Notes: generated by a model from the letters alone, not told the origin. Shown: positions 25,001 through 31,380, numbered from the stretch's first letter. The stretch: DNA of 64,000 nucleotides from Alviniconcha marisindica (GCA_018857735.1 JABMCL010002130.1:1276501-1340500), one strand, 5' to 3'. Numbers and translations: made by a program.

Positions 25001-25874
25001 TAGCTGTGACCAGGACGGACACGTCTGTGGTGTGGTGACTGTGGTAGCTGTGGCACGACTGTGGTAGCTGTGGCCAGGACGGACACGGTCTGTGGTGTGA
25101 GTGACTGTGGTAGCTGTGGCAGGACGGACAGTCTGTGGTGTGAGTGACTGTGGTAGCTGTGACGATGGTAGTGTGGCGAGGACGGACACGGTCTGTGGTG
25201 TGAGTGACTGTGGTAGCTGTGACGCAGGACGGACACGGTCTGTGGTGTGAGTGACTGTGGTAGCTGTGGCGCAGGACGGACACGGTCTGTGGTGTGAGTG
25301 ACTGTGGTAGCTGTGGCACTGACTGTGGTAGCTGTGGCACAGGACGGACACGGTCTGTGGTGTGAGTGACTGTGGTAGCTGTGACGCAGGACGGATACAG
25401 TCTGTGGTGTGAGTGCTGTGGTAGCTGGGAACTGACTGTGGTAGCTGTGACGCAGGACGACCGTGTGGTGAGTCTGTGTAGCACAGGACGGACAGGTCTG
25501 TGGTGTGAGTGACTGGTAGCTGTGACGCAGGACGGACACGGTCTGTGGTGTGAGTGACTGTGGTAGCTGTGACGCAGGATGGACACGGTCTGTGGTGTGA
25601 GTGATGGTTGTTTGATTTTTGTGACTGGTACAGGGAGGGCACAGTCAACGGCGTAGCTCTCTGGTGTGAGTTCCACTTTGGCGACGGTCACACCATCAGC
25701 ACCGGACCGCGACAGCCACCTGTTATAGGACAGAGAGTGGAGTGGGACTACTACAGTCGCCAAGCAGTTCACCTGTGTCATTCACCTCACGCTGTCTCTA
25801 CACAGTGCACACTGCACTTCCATGTCCATTTCAAGCCTATCGATGGCAGCATCAGTTTTACCTGGGACTTCTGA
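878..25874 (+). CDS. PRMT7: PRMT7-type protein arginine N-methyltransferase, C-terminal ~547 residues (10 exons, 5' incomplete)
   Basis: Join of 878-990, 2949-3181, 4451-4634, 6503-6633, 9774-9897, 12321-12404, 12880-13017, 18517-18753, 20271-20431 and 25634-25874. All introns are GT-AG and every phase matches across each junction, so the reading frame is unbroken. PRMT7 is an AdoMet-dependent type III (monomethylating) arginine methyltransferase with two tandem PRMT modules. Seen here: the double-E loop ([13 protein letters not shown]), the remainder of the first beta-barrel, and the second degenerate module ([42 protein letters not shown]). Human PRMT7 is about 692 residues, so about 140 N-terminal residues with AdoMet motif I lie left of the window. 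The closest alternative family, PRMT9, fits less well: the WRDHWMQ and DLWKIR..VGLCEGF stretches match PRMT7. Intron sizes are inflated by minisatellites. Confidence 0.93.
1027..1059 (+). repeat. Partial duplicate of PRMT7 exon a, inside the following intron
   Basis: GATAGGGGAGGGGGCCATCA followed by GTACCTACACA occurs in exon a from 936 and again from 1027, about 91 bp downstream. The copy lies after the donor at 991 and is cut off by a LINE fragment at about 1060. It has no acceptor or donor of its own, so it looks like a remnant of a local tandem duplication spanning the exon end. Confidence 0.85.
1060..1745 (-). mobile_element. L2/CR1-like LINE reverse transcriptase fragment, truncated at both ends
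   Basis: Read on the minus strand, this gives an [15 protein letters not shown] segment, a [12 protein letters not shown] segment and a mutated catalytic box, LFMDD in place of FADD. Then, in a shifted frame, come [14 protein letters not shown] and the [13 protein letters not shown] region. The same order is seen in better condition at 56.6-57.8 kb. It lacks the 3' tail and is frameshifted, so it is dead. It splits the PRMT7 intron between the exon duplicate and the next minisatellite. Confidence 0.85.
1750..2948. repeat. Minisatellite, ~41 bp unit, ~27 copies, containing the acceptor of the next exon
   Basis: The unit is built from GTATGACAGGACTGTTGTG, TATTACAG and AAGGACTGTGTGGT, with sub-unit deletions. 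The last copy is the genuine acceptor plus exon start at 2941-2963: TATTACAG then AAAGACTGTGTGGTG. Each unit therefore carries the acceptor and about 15 exon-like bases. Confidence 0.95.
2949..3181 (+). CDS. PRMT7: PRMT7 exon b
   Basis: The acceptor is TATTACAG ending at 2948 and the donor is CCG-GTAAAC at 3181/3182. It enters in phase 0 and exits in phase 2. The translation runs through [31 protein letters not shown] and [13 protein letters not shown], matching the beta-barrel of the first PRMT7 module. It joins exon a without a gap (..HLLQ then KDCVVVPRA..). The donor GTAAAC is weak at +5. Confidence 0.92.
3205..3960. repeat. Minisatellite, ~36 bp unit, ~20 copies
   Basis: The unit is GTCATGTTACACCTGTCAAA then TACCTCACTAAATACA. 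It begins about 25 bp after the donor of exon b. Because 36 is a multiple of 3, it produces spurious open frames. Divergence rises toward 3500-3800. Confidence 0.92.
3965..4275. repeat. Minisatellite, ~46 bp unit, ~6 copies
   Basis: The unit is AGTTCTGACATGGGTTCACA, GAATTGCCAG, CAGTGTCCAT. The first two copies are divergent and the last four nearly identical. It ends about 170 bp before exon c. Confidence 0.9.
4451..4634 (+). CDS. PRMT7: PRMT7 exon c
   Basis: The acceptor is GTGTGCGCAG at 4441-4450 and the donor is CCT-GTGAGT at 4634/4635. It enters in phase 2 (CG-G = Arg, then FDFSQ) and exits in phase 0. The translation includes a [15 protein letters not shown] segment and CAPRWAHPD, matching the WWDIEMDPEG region that closes the first PRMT7 module. 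Confidence 0.92.
4745..5290. repeat. Minisatellite, TGTGACCTGGTGGATTTTG core, irregular 27-37 bp spacing
   Basis: The core TGTGACCTGGTGGATTTTG (or TGACATGGTGG) recurs about 17 times, separated by variable TGTGTGTCTGTGTGATG runs. Spacing is irregular because the GT-rich linker changes length. Confidence 0.9.
5318..6018. repeat. Pair of ~105 bp direct duplicates, plus a smaller nested pair
   Basis: About 105 bp (5318-5420) with AGTTCAAGATGGTCTC and CTCCACCCCGTCTCTCAG recurs at 5909-6018 with roughly 10% difference. Between them, GGTTATGGTCAGCAGTTCAT and the following bases occur twice (5622 and 5687). No coding potential is seen. Confidence 0.85.
6160..6400. repeat. Minisatellite, ~34 bp unit, ~6 copies
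   Basis: The unit is CTCTTTATAACATGACTAGT then TCCATGATTGAAAT. Related diverged copies with CATGTCATGAAGACTG occur on the flanks from about 6040. Confidence 0.9.
6436..6502. repeat. (GT)n microsatellite forming the acceptor region of PRMT7 exon d
   Basis: About 31 uninterrupted GT dinucleotides end in GTGCAG at 6497-6502, the 3' splice site of exon d. There is no conventional polypyrimidine tract between the repeat and the AG. Confidence 0.97.
6503..6633 (+). CDS. PRMT7: PRMT7 exon d
   Basis: The acceptor GTGCAG comes straight out of a (GT)n tract and the donor is GCA-GTAAGT at 6633/6634. It enters in phase 0 and exits in phase 2 (CA-G = Gln). The translation begins [11 protein letters not shown] and ends [13 protein letters not shown], matching the WRDHWMQ hallmark in the linker and start of the second PRMT7 module. 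Confidence 0.93.
6634..7160. repeat. Degenerate short-period repeat (TAAGTACATTGCTAC-like)
   Basis: TAAGTACATTGCTAC and variants recur at irregular 20-35 bp spacing from the donor (GTAAGTACATGGCTACC) to about 7150. The donor heptamer GTAAGTAC itself recurs near 6782. Confidence 0.75.
7245..7790 (+). mobile_element. L2/CR1-like LINE 3' end with (ATT)n tail
   Basis: Plus-strand translation, over at least two frames, shows [46 protein letters not shown] and [10 protein letters not shown]: the C-terminal end of a LINE ORF2. The 3' UTR carries a TGTAAAGCACCCTGCGCTCC motif and ends in ATTATTATT. It is 5'-truncated and frameshifted. Confidence 0.85.
7795..7862 (+). mobile_element. Fragment of a widespread gastropod SINE-like repeat
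   Basis: The segment with GATATAACC, TGGTTGACTAGG and TTACTTACTTA is the reverse complement of 62262-62325 (TAAGTAAGTAAG, CCCAGTCAACC, GGTTATATCAG). I recall this motif as very common in gastropod genomes; the recollection is unchecked. Confidence 0.7.
7985..8105 (-). mobile_element. LINE/SINE 3' tail fragment
   Basis: It starts with an (AAT)n stretch and reads AAAGCGCAAAT and CAGCGCTTTACAAAG. This is the reverse complement of the (ATT)n-ended LINE 3' UTR seen at 7700-7790. No coding part is attached. Confidence 0.65.
8130..8245. repeat. (CT)n followed by (AC)n microsatellites
   Basis: About 37 CT dinucleotides run from roughly 8133 to 8207, followed after TTTCACACATGC by about 12 AC dinucleotides. 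Confidence 0.97.
8270..9765. repeat. Minisatellite, TTTCACTGATGTGTGTTGTG family, ~27 bp, running to exon e
   Basis: The core TT(T/C)(A/C)CTGATGTGTGTTGTGGT recurs every 20-45 bp. A longer higher-order form (TTTTATTGATGTATGTAGTC, TTACTGATGCATGTTG) occupies 8330-8710. The array ends about 10 bp before the acceptor of exon e. Confidence 0.92.
9774..9897 (+). CDS. PRMT7: PRMT7 exon e
   Basis: The acceptor is TGGTCACAG at 9765-9773 and the donor is AAG-GTCAGT at 9897/9898. It enters in phase 2 and exits in phase 0. The translation includes [20 protein letters not shown] and [10 protein letters not shown], matching the region just before AdoMet-like motif I of the second PRMT7 domain. The donor GTCAGT is non-consensus at +3. 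Confidence 0.9.
10110..10152. repeat. (CA)n microsatellite
   Basis: About 20 CA dinucleotides lie at the 3' edge of a minus-strand LINE copy. Confidence 0.95.
10170..11510 (-). mobile_element. L2/CR1-like LINE, RT domain to C-terminus, degraded
   Basis: On the minus strand, from 11505 downward: [34 protein letters not shown] (the RT fingers motif), a stop, [30 protein letters not shown] and a catalytic box mutated to LFANDTQL. Further down is the C-terminal [20 protein letters not shown] segment and a [13 protein letters not shown] stretch. At least one stop and several frameshifts make it non-functional. It is 5'-truncated where the next minisatellite starts. Confidence 0.9.
11505..11800. 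repeat. Minisatellite, ~26 bp unit, ~11 copies
   Basis: The unit is GGGGAGAAGGGGTTAATGGA then TATCA, with AAT/GAT variants. It directly abuts the 5'-truncated LINE. Confidence 0.9.
11842..11859. repeat. Poly-C homopolymer
   Basis: A run of about 18 C. Length is uncertain because homopolymers are error-prone. Confidence 0.9.
12321..12404 (+). CDS. PRMT7: PRMT7 exon f: second-domain motif I region
   Basis: The acceptor is TTTTTGTGCAG ending at 12320 and the donor is AAG-GTGGGG at 12404/12405. Phase 0 at both ends, 28 codons. The translation [20 protein letters not shown] plus AAKLGAKK matches the degenerate AdoMet-site region of the second PRMT7 module (DSVCLCVSDGSLL in human), which has lost a functional glycine-rich motif in the family. 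Confidence 0.92.
12880..13017 (+). CDS. PRMT7: PRMT7 exon g
   Basis: The acceptor is GTGGTTATAG ending at 12879 and the donor is AAG-GTCAGA at 13017/13018. Phase 0 at both ends, 46 codons. The translation [20 protein letters not shown] and [18 protein letters not shown] matches the strand-helix after motif I in the second module. A (CA)n tract starts 6 nt into the following intron. Confidence 0.92.
13020..13095. repeat. (CA)n microsatellite immediately downstream of a 5' splice site
   Basis: About 36 CA dinucleotides, with one CG interruption, begin inside the donor consensus GTCAGACACAC of PRMT7 exon g. Confidence 0.97.
13375..15000. repeat. C-rich minisatellite, ~29 bp unit, ~52 copies
   Basis: The constant part is ACCATGTCTGAAATGATTCC, followed by a variable C-rich stretch (CCCTCCCCCTC to pure C18). 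The G-rich complement is notable. From about 14480 to 15000 copies lose single bases (GTCTAAATGATT, CAGTCTGAAATG) and then grade into the next array with hybrid units. Confidence 0.95.
15425..15612 (+). mobile_element. Retroelement 3' end with AATAAA-like tail, inserted in an array
   Basis: The segment ends AAGCAAATTTCTCTACATAG, AGACAATAAAGTTGTATTG, then repeats TATTG. This looks like a non-LTR or SINE 3' terminus with a short tandem tail. Array units resume right after it. Confidence 0.75.
15785..16108 (+). mobile_element. Second copy of the same retroelement 3' end family
   Basis: It ends AAGGCAAATTTCTATGTTAT and TCATAGACAATAAGATTTCT, clearly related to the terminus at 15560-15600. It is also + oriented and also sits inside the 27 bp array. 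Confidence 0.7.
16420..17150. other. Non-repetitive intron sequence; nothing recognised
   Basis: Ordinary AT-leaning sequence between two arrays. Open frames are short and show no family resemblance. No splice-bounded exon is needed here, because exon g joins exon h directly in the protein. Confidence 0.6.
17170..17697. repeat. Minisatellite, 60 bp unit, ~9 copies, nearly perfect
   Basis: The unit is CAACAGCAGCAACAAAGCAA, CATCCCTCTTACCCTGATAC, AGGATTGTCAAGCACTTCTT. The first four copies are exact 60-mers; later copies lose 12 or 18 bp from the CAG/CAA part. The in-phase length makes all frames open on both strands, which is a by-product and not a gene. Confidence 0.96.
17985..18170. mobile_element. 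Dispersed repeat, relative of the 55.4-55.9 kb element
   Basis: ACTGATGCACACAGTAGGCT, CTTCCAGATCTAA, TATTAATTACTT and CTACACTTTGACCTAAAAT occur here and, in the same order, at 55435-55885 (ACTGATGCACCCAGTCGGCT, CTTCCAGATCTAA, AATTAATTACTT, CTACACTTCGACCTAAAAT). This copy is shorter and I find no hammerhead core in it. Confidence 0.75.
18365..18500. repeat. Minisatellite, ~37 bp unit, ~4 copies, adjoining exon h
   Basis: The unit is GTACCTGTCATCAGCTGTGA then GGTAGGACTGTGGCTGT. The last, mutated copy ends in the acceptor CTGTGGTTTGCAG of exon h. Confidence 0.9.
18517..18753 (+). CDS. PRMT7: PRMT7 exon h
   Basis: The acceptor is TGGTTTGCAG ending at 18516 and the donor is AAA-GTGAGG at 18753/18754. 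Phase 0 at both ends, 79 codons. The translation runs [57 protein letters not shown]. In human PRMT7 the corresponding segment is LLLGEPFF..LPWHNLYFWY..DLWRIRSPCGDCEGF. The GEP in place of a double-E loop marks this as the pseudo-catalytic second module. Confidence 0.95.
19012..19158. repeat. Minisatellite, 38 bp unit, ~4 copies
   Basis: The unit is AAAATGTAGGCACAGGTAGA then CATGGGCATGGGAGGAAG. Copies are almost identical. Confidence 0.93.
19200..20260. other. Non-repetitive intron sequence; nothing recognised
   Basis: About 1 kb of ordinary intron between exons h and i, with short open frames lacking family resemblance. A triple CTTCTTCCTGT lies at 19189-19221. Confidence 0.6.
20271..20431 (+). 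CDS. PRMT7: PRMT7 exon i
   Basis: The acceptor is CTCCTTCACCAG ending at 20270 and the donor is AG-GTCAGT at 20431/20432. It enters in phase 0 and exits in phase 2. The translation contains [20 protein letters not shown] and MSFHFNT, the PLWEYP..SLSEP signature of the PRMT7 C-terminal module. Confidence 0.94.
20600..21310. repeat. Degenerate minisatellite, ~38 bp, ACAAACAGTTCACAGAGAA core
   Basis: The core GACAAACAGTTCACAGAGAA plus ATGGGAATTGGTGATGAACTT recurs about 14 times with many changes. The best copies are at 20880-21030. Confidence 0.85.
21325..21920. repeat. Minisatellite, 40 bp unit, ~15 copies
   Basis: The unit is GTGAAGGCATTATGACCCAC then ATACAGTGGAATGGGAGTCA. Confidence 0.95.
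22325..22580. repeat. Minisatellite, 16 bp unit, ~16 copies
   Basis: GTGAGTGATGATTGTT is repeated almost perfectly, with GAGGGATG variants near the 3' end. Confidence 0.96.
22620..23610. repeat. Minisatellite, 58 bp unit, ~16 copies, two homogenised blocks
   Basis: The unit is GGATGGACATGGTTTGTGGT, GTAGCAGTATGATAGAATGA, TGATTATGGCTGTAGACA. Left block (to ~23040) has GGTTTGTGG/GATAGAATG; right block has GGTCTGTGG/GATATAATG with TGTAGACA/TATAGACA alternating. Within each block copies are nearly identical, a sign of recent local expansion. Confidence 0.95.
23620..25605. repeat. Minisatellite, ~47 bp unit, ~42 copies, running to exon j
   Basis: The unit is GTAGCTGTGACGCAGGACGG, ACACGGTCTGTGGTGTGAGT, GACTGTG. 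Early copies have a GGCATGGGAC variant. Copies between 24220 and 25600 have scattered one- to few-base losses. The minus strand lacks stops over long stretches in several frames, giving Pro/Ser/His-rich pseudo-ORFs. Confidence 0.95.
25634..25874 (+). CDS. PRMT7: PRMT7 exon j: terminal exon with stop
   Basis: The acceptor is GACTGGTACAG ending at 25633. It enters in phase 2 (AG-G = Arg) and the stop TGA is at 25872-25874. The translation contains [45 protein letters not shown] and a final [14 protein letters not shown], matching the C-terminal barrel of PRMT7 (VLWMEYHL..CKQAVYFF..GDIIMEF in human). Confidence 0.93.
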
Positions 25875-25911
25875 ACAACCCGCAGAGTGCAGCCCAGCAC
25901 TTGGACAGCTA

Positions 25912-26365
25912 CATGACAACCTTGGGCAGACACATCACAGCCTTGGGCAGACACATCACAGCCTTGGGCAGACACATCACAGCACTTGGACAGCTACATG
26001 ACAGCCTTGGGCAGACACATCACAGCCTTGGGCAGACACATCACAGCCTTGGGCAGACACATCACAGCCTTGGGCAGACACATCACAGCCTTGGGCAGAC
26101 CTTGGGCAGACACATCACAGCCTTGGGCAGACACATCACAGCCTTGGGCAGACACATCACAGCCTTGGGCAGACACATCACCCGCCTTGGGCAGACACAT
26201 CACAGCCTTGGGCAGACACATCACAGCCTTGGGCAGACACATCACAGCCTTGGGCAGACCTTGGGCAGACACGTCACAGCCTTGGGCAGACACATCACAG
26301 CCTTGGGCAGACCTTGGGCAGACACGTCACAGCCTTGGGCAGACACATCACAACCTTGGCAAGCC
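25912..26365. repeat. Minisatellite, 21 bp unit, ~21 copies, in the PRMT7 3' UTR
   Basis: The unit is GCCTTGGGCAGACACATCAC plus A, with a recurring partial deletion giving GACCTTGGGCAGACAC. It begins about 38 bp after the stop codon. The 21 bp period keeps all frames open. Confidence 0.95.
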
Positions 26366-26399
26366 TGTCAGCATTGTATCAAGTTTGGGAAAGTGACAA

Positions 26400-27310
26400 G
26401 CTTAGCTCAGGACAGCTGTGTAGCTTAGCTTAGGACCGCAGCGTAACTTAGCTGCTGTGTAACTTAGCTTAGGATCGCAGCGTAACCTAGCTGCTGTGTA
26501 ACTTAGCTTAGGACCACTGTGTAACATAGCTTAAGACCACTGTGTGACAAGCTTAGCTTAGGACCACAGCTTAACTTAGCTTAGGACCACTGTATAACTT
26601 AGGTTAGGACCTCTGTGTAACTTAGGACCACTGTGTAACTTAGCATAGGACCACTGTGTAACATAGCCTAGCTTAGGAACACTGTGTAACTTAGCTTTGC
26701 TTAGGACCACTGTGTAACCTGGCTTTAGGACCACTGTATAACTTAGCTTAGGACAACTGTATAACTTGGCTTTGCTTAGGACTACTGTGTAACATAGCTT
26801 AGGACCACTGTACAACTTAGCTTCAGACCACTGTATCGCTTAACTTAGAACCAGTTTAACTTAGCTTAGGACCATTTTGTAACTTAGCTTTGCTTAGACT
26901 GCTGTGTAACTTAGCTTAGGACCACTGTGTAACTTAGCTTAGGACTGCTGTTTACCTTAGCGTATGACCGCAGTGTAACTTAGCTTAAGACCACTGTGTA
27001 ACTTAGCTTAGGACTGCTGTTTAACTTAGCTTAGGACCGCTGTGTAACTTAGCTTAGGACTGCTGTGTAACTTAGCTTAAGAACGCTGTGTAACTTAGCA
27101 TAAGACCACTGTGTAAATTAGCTTAGGACCGCTGTGTAATTTAGCTTAAGACCACTGTGTAACTTAGCTTAGGACCACTGTGTAACTTAGCTTAAGACTG
27201 CTATGTAACTTAGCTTAAGACCGCTGTGTAACTTAGCTTAGGACCGCTGTGTAACTTAGCTTGAGACCACTGTGTAACTTAGCTTAAGACCACTGTGTAA
27301 ACAGCTCAGG
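26400..27310. repeat. Minisatellite, 23 bp unit, ~38 copies
   Basis: The unit is AACTTAGCTTAGGACCACTG plus TGT, with many substitutions (GACCGC, TAAGACC). It sits downstream of the PRMT7 stop. No convincing AATAAA appears before it, so the polyadenylation site is unclear. Confidence 0.94.
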
Positions 27311-27489
27311 ACAGGCTTGGACTTGCAGAAGCATCTTGGAAATGTGAAAGCTTATGACAGTATACTGAATGGGAAATTCTGACCCATAAAAATGTCATCT
27401 GCCTTGATTTACCAGCACCAGAACAGTTGCTAACCCTGACAAATCAAGAACATCATGGTATCGTGAACTGTTCAAAGAGTATGCCTGAG

Positions 27490-27600
27490 ATCTTTGTGAA
27501 ACTTGTCACCTGACTCTGTCACGCCTGGACTACTGCCATTCTCTCCTTTGTGGCTGGCCGGCCCCCGAAGGGATGCCAGGGATGTCTGATGTTTCCCTCC
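27490..27600 (+). mobile_element. Small LINE ORF2 fragment
   Basis: Plus-strand translation over 27505-27565 reads LSRLDYCHSLLCGWPAP, the conserved S-R-L-D-Y-C motif downstream of the RT domain in CR1/L2-type LINEs. The frame is lost right after. Confidence 0.7.
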
Positions 27601-28199
27601 TGTCTGGAATCTCAGGGCTGTCATTTGATTCCCCTTTCTTATCTCCTCTTCTTTTTTCTGCCTAGTCCTCTTGCTCTTTCTGTCTCTGCCTAGTCCTCTT
27701 GCTCTTTCTGTCTTGTCATTTTTCTGCTAATGGTCCATTCTCCTGACTTTTTTCCAGAAAACTCTCAAATATTTTTCATTAAGAGTTGGGCTTTTTTGTA
27801 TGGCTCTTGTCGAGCAGCTAGGAGATGATAGTTGTTAGGTGGTATGTGCAGGTTGCTGCCATATAGTGCTGGTATTTGTCATTATGCATTTATATTTTTA
27901 ATTGTGTATTGTGTCTGTCCATTCCTTTTTATGTTTTTCTTTAATCTGGTATCAATAAATTAGACAGAATGGTCGACGATACCAGCATGTCCTAGCCGTA
28001 TGTGCTCTTTTAACAGGGGTAATACTGAAGGGACTGACTCTTCGAAAATTTGTGTCTGATGTTTATGTATGTTTTGTTTTACATTTGCGAAGTGATTTAT
28101 TTGTTTTTGTGGACTGACTTGACAAAAAGTTTTTGAGAAGAGTTTAGAAATGTGCATTAGCTTATGACCTGAGTTTGACTGTCCTGAGGTGACCCTGTG

Positions 28200-28725
28200 T
28201 GGTTGGCAGGACATTAAAATCCAGTTACTACTGCTACTACTGCTTCTGGCCTGCCTGCTTCCTCTGTCCATAGCCTTCGTCACATACAGGACTGTGCTGC
28301 TCACTGCATACTGAAAAAAATGTAAAACTGATCACATCACACTTCTGTTTCAATTTCTCCCCTGGCTCCCAGTCCAGTAATGAATTCAGCACAAGATAAA
28401 CACTCTCTGCTGTAAATGTATCATGGGCACTGTTCCGTCTTATCTCTGTGACAGTCTTCAACTTTTCTCCTGTACTCTTCATTCTGCTTCGGATACTCTC
28501 AATCCTCCAGATTCCTCGCACCAGACTCTCTACTGTTGGTTCCTGCGCCTTTTCTGTTTTTGGTCCATCAACATGGAATGACCTTGCCCCTCCTCTCCAA
28601 CAGAAGCCCTCTCTGGCCTCATTCAGGTGAAACCTAAAGACATTTCTTCTCCCCAAACTGTACACCTGCCATGCTTTCTGTTCCGTGCTGCTGTCTCCAT
28701 CCATCTCAAGTCTCTTTGATGGCCA
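28200..28725 (+). mobile_element. LINE ORF2 C-terminal fragment
   Basis: Plus-strand pieces in different frames: DHITLLFQFLPWLPVQ, then GTVPSYLCDSLQ, then TVGSCAFSVFGPSTWNDLAP and QQKPSLASF. These are related to the minus-strand copy at 44.25-44.5 kb (GSRAFSVLDPFTWNGLPIP). Multiple stops and shifts are present. Confidence 0.75.
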
Positions 28726-28764
28726 TTTTAAGTTGTGTGAATTAATCTTTGTATCATCAGTATG

Positions 28765-28768
28765 CCCA

Positions 28769-28808
<40 letters not shown>

Positions 28809-28812
28809 TGAT

Positions 28813-28849
<37 letters not shown>

Positions 28850-28860
28850 TGCATGTGTAT
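28765..28860. repeat. (GT)n microsatellites
   Basis: Two GT tracts are separated by GAGTGATGTGTGAGTG. Confidence 0.95.
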
Positions 28861-29347
28861 GCACTTAGAATAGTCTCAACGGAAAAGATTTTGTGCTTTA
28901 TATATACTTTTATTATTATTATCTTCATGTCAGATTGCCCCATTGATTGTTTCATGACTAAGTTTCAACAGTCACATATGGGTAACTTTGGGTCTTGTTG
29001 CAAATTCAGGAAAATAAGTAGCATGTTTGAATTCCAAAATGAATTCACTGTGGGACTTTGAGGTTTGATGCAAAGTTATTTTTAGTGAAACCATTTTATG
29101 TTGGGGAATGCTGAAGTGGGTACCGACTTCCAGTTATGGAATGTGTAGAACACTAGCCCTAGTCTTGAGCATTGTGAGTGTTTTATTCTGGCATGCAGTC
29201 TCAGTTCTGGAAGTGTCTCGTTTCCAAAACCAAATACAACATGTGTCTTTTCACTGGATCACACCAAATCTCCCTTTCCAAGTTGACTAGAAAAAGACTA
29301 GAAGAAATCAACTGGATGTCACAAGGTGGTTGTTGTTGTTGTTGCTG

Positions 29348-29348
<1 letters not shown>

Positions 29349-29439
<91 letters not shown>
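29349..29439. repeat. (TG)n microsatellite, ~45 repeats
   Basis: Uninterrupted TG tract preceded by GTTGTTGTTGTTGCTGC. Confidence 0.97.
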
Positions 29440-29442
<3 letters not shown>

Positions 29443-29734
29443 AATATTTACAACTGCACCACACTAAACACACCTTCAACGGTTACAAGATATCAGTACT
29501 AACATATTTTCAACAACAAATTCACTTTTATTCAGTGTTTGGCTGTACACCACAAAATTATCAACTACACTAATCAGTGTTAGTCTGGGTTGGTTTGTAT
29601 TTTAAGTGAATCAAATGAAAAACACAACTGTTAACTGAAATCAGTGGATATGTAATTATAATGTGCTGCTGTTACCTTGACCCACAAAGATAGGAAATGG
29701 CCAATGGGTCACTTTATGTTTTTTCTATTTTGTT

Positions 29735-30340
29735 TTTGAGGCGGAAACGGAAAACTTGAGAGTGTCTTTGGTTCAGACTCGGAGATCCTGCCCCCGGGGC
29801 TTCCTTGTCGGCTGACCGTGGTGCGGATGAGTTCAGTGTGAGCGTCTCCCGGGGCTGGAGCCCTCGTCTGACCGCTGGAGGGCCTCGGGGACTGGACGCA
29901 GGTGGCGTGTCGGGCTGGGCGATGCAGAGATGCGTGGTCCGGCAGGATGGATGTGGACTTCCGGACGCTGCCGGTTCCTGGCAGTGGCTGGAAACTTCCG
30001 CTCATCTTGGAATCCCGGATAGTGTCTGGACCACGTAGGAGTGTGTGGCTGGCTCGGCTGAGTTGCTCACGGTGCCTCCAGCCTCACGCGGTGTCGATCC
30101 AGACAGGCTGCTCTGCAGGAATTGGCCACAGTGTTCTAGTGCTATGACGTCTGTCGAAGTTGGCCTTGTGTTGCAGCTTCAGTTGCAGATCAGCCTTTTT
30201 GAACTTGTCTACCTGTGGCGGGCTGGTGATGTGGCGAGAATGAATTGTTGGTATTGTCATTCTCAGCCTTCTTTGCATCAGCAGTTCAGCAGTACAGTCC
30301 TTGCTGTAATGGGCTTGCTCGGTAGTTGAGTAGAGCTATG
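29735..30340. other. GC-richer block of unknown nature
   Basis: About 600 bp clearly richer in G+C and CpG than its surroundings (CCCCCGGGGCTTCC, GGGCTGGGCGATGC). Both strands have open frames of 77-98 codons, none recognisable. It could be a promoter/5' exon of an unannotated transcript or part of a retroelement. Confidence 0.3.
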
Positions 30341-30714
30341 TGTGGATCCTCAGCCGTCTTCAGCACTTTCTGCAGTTTGTACGGCTCCGTCTGTTTCACC
30401 ATTGCCTTGTGGATGATGTGGGCTATGAGCGAGGTGTTCGAGTCCGGTCAGTCTCAGGAAACTGAAACATTCAGTTATTATTGTTTGGGTATCATTCGTA
30501 TGCTGAACCAGGATTTGACTTCCAGTTACAGAGTGATGGCAAGCTGCAGAAGAACTGGATGGACTGTGACAGGCAACTGTTAGAGACGTTTTCCAGTGAC
30601 TGCCATTGCAGCGACTGGCCACCTGTGACCGAGTTGTTTCTTTGTTACACCCATTCACTTCTGACCCGTTTCCTCCTAAATTTCCAATTGCTTGTGCCAG
30701 TGACAAATTTTCTT

Positions 30715-30745
<31 letters not shown>
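30715..30745. repeat. Poly-C homopolymer
   Basis: About 26 C with a single T near its end. Confidence 0.93.
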
Positions 30746-31062
30746 CCCATTTGTTGCTTGCAAGATAGGCATTGGTTGCTTCTGTTTTCCCCACCATTAT
30801 TAGTAATAGTAGTTCGTATGAATTTATCAGATGCTCTATTGGCTTATGTGTTGGTTGTATGCTTTTTCGTGTGTGAGTGAGTGATGTATGCACTGAGTGT
30901 ACTCCTGGCGCTGTGAACACGGTTTTTGTGTGGAAGTTTTTATGCTCCATATGTAAATTTACATTCATTCATGTTTCATATATATGTATATACGGGATGC
31001 CTTGTAACTTTGTATTTATCAGTAGCTTAACAAGGACTAGTTGTAAGACTGGTTTGACTGAA

Positions 31063-31065
<3 letters not shown>

Positions 31066-31158
<93 letters not shown>
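31066..31158. repeat. (CT)n microsatellite, ~46 repeats
   Basis: Uninterrupted CT tract. Confidence 0.97.
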
Positions 31159-31161
<3 letters not shown>

Positions 31162-31224
31162 TGCGTGCATATGTGTGAACGCCAGCGGAGCAAAATCTGA
31201 ACTGCAGACACAAATGACCTGCTG

Positions 31225-31380
31225 ACATTTTGGAGACAATACAACTTTACTGCCAGATGTCAGTCTTATTGCGCAAAGAATGTTTTATGGTGCCTTGTTC
31301 ACTCTGCATACATTCATACCAATCGTAAAAAAACAAATTATGTTACAGCAACAACAGTTGACACTGGGGTGAAAAGTAAT
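31225..31380 (-). mobile_element. Dispersed repeat, copy 1 (related copy at 44.94 kb)
   Basis: GACAATACAACTTTACTG, TTGCGCAAAGAATGTT and TATGTTACAGCAACAAC correspond in order to GACAATAATACTATTTTATTG, ATGCGCAAGGAATGTT and TATGTTACATCAACAAC at 44938-45035. The start resembles the reverse complement of the CAATAAAGTTGTATTG retroelement tail at 15.6 kb, suggesting a minus-strand retroelement 3' end. Confidence 0.7.

Noticed and set aside
23446..25781. Minus-strand open frames of ~700 codons, Pro/Ser/His-rich
   Set aside because: They are stop-free readings of the 47 bp and 58 bp tandem arrays antisense to a PRMT7 intron. Several frames are open at once, there is no domain, and the composition is dictated by the DNA unit.
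29709..30147. Open frames of 77-98 codons in a GC-rich block as a gene
   Set aside because: Three frames on both strands are similarly open, none recognisable, and no paired splice sites were convincing; kept only as an unknown block.
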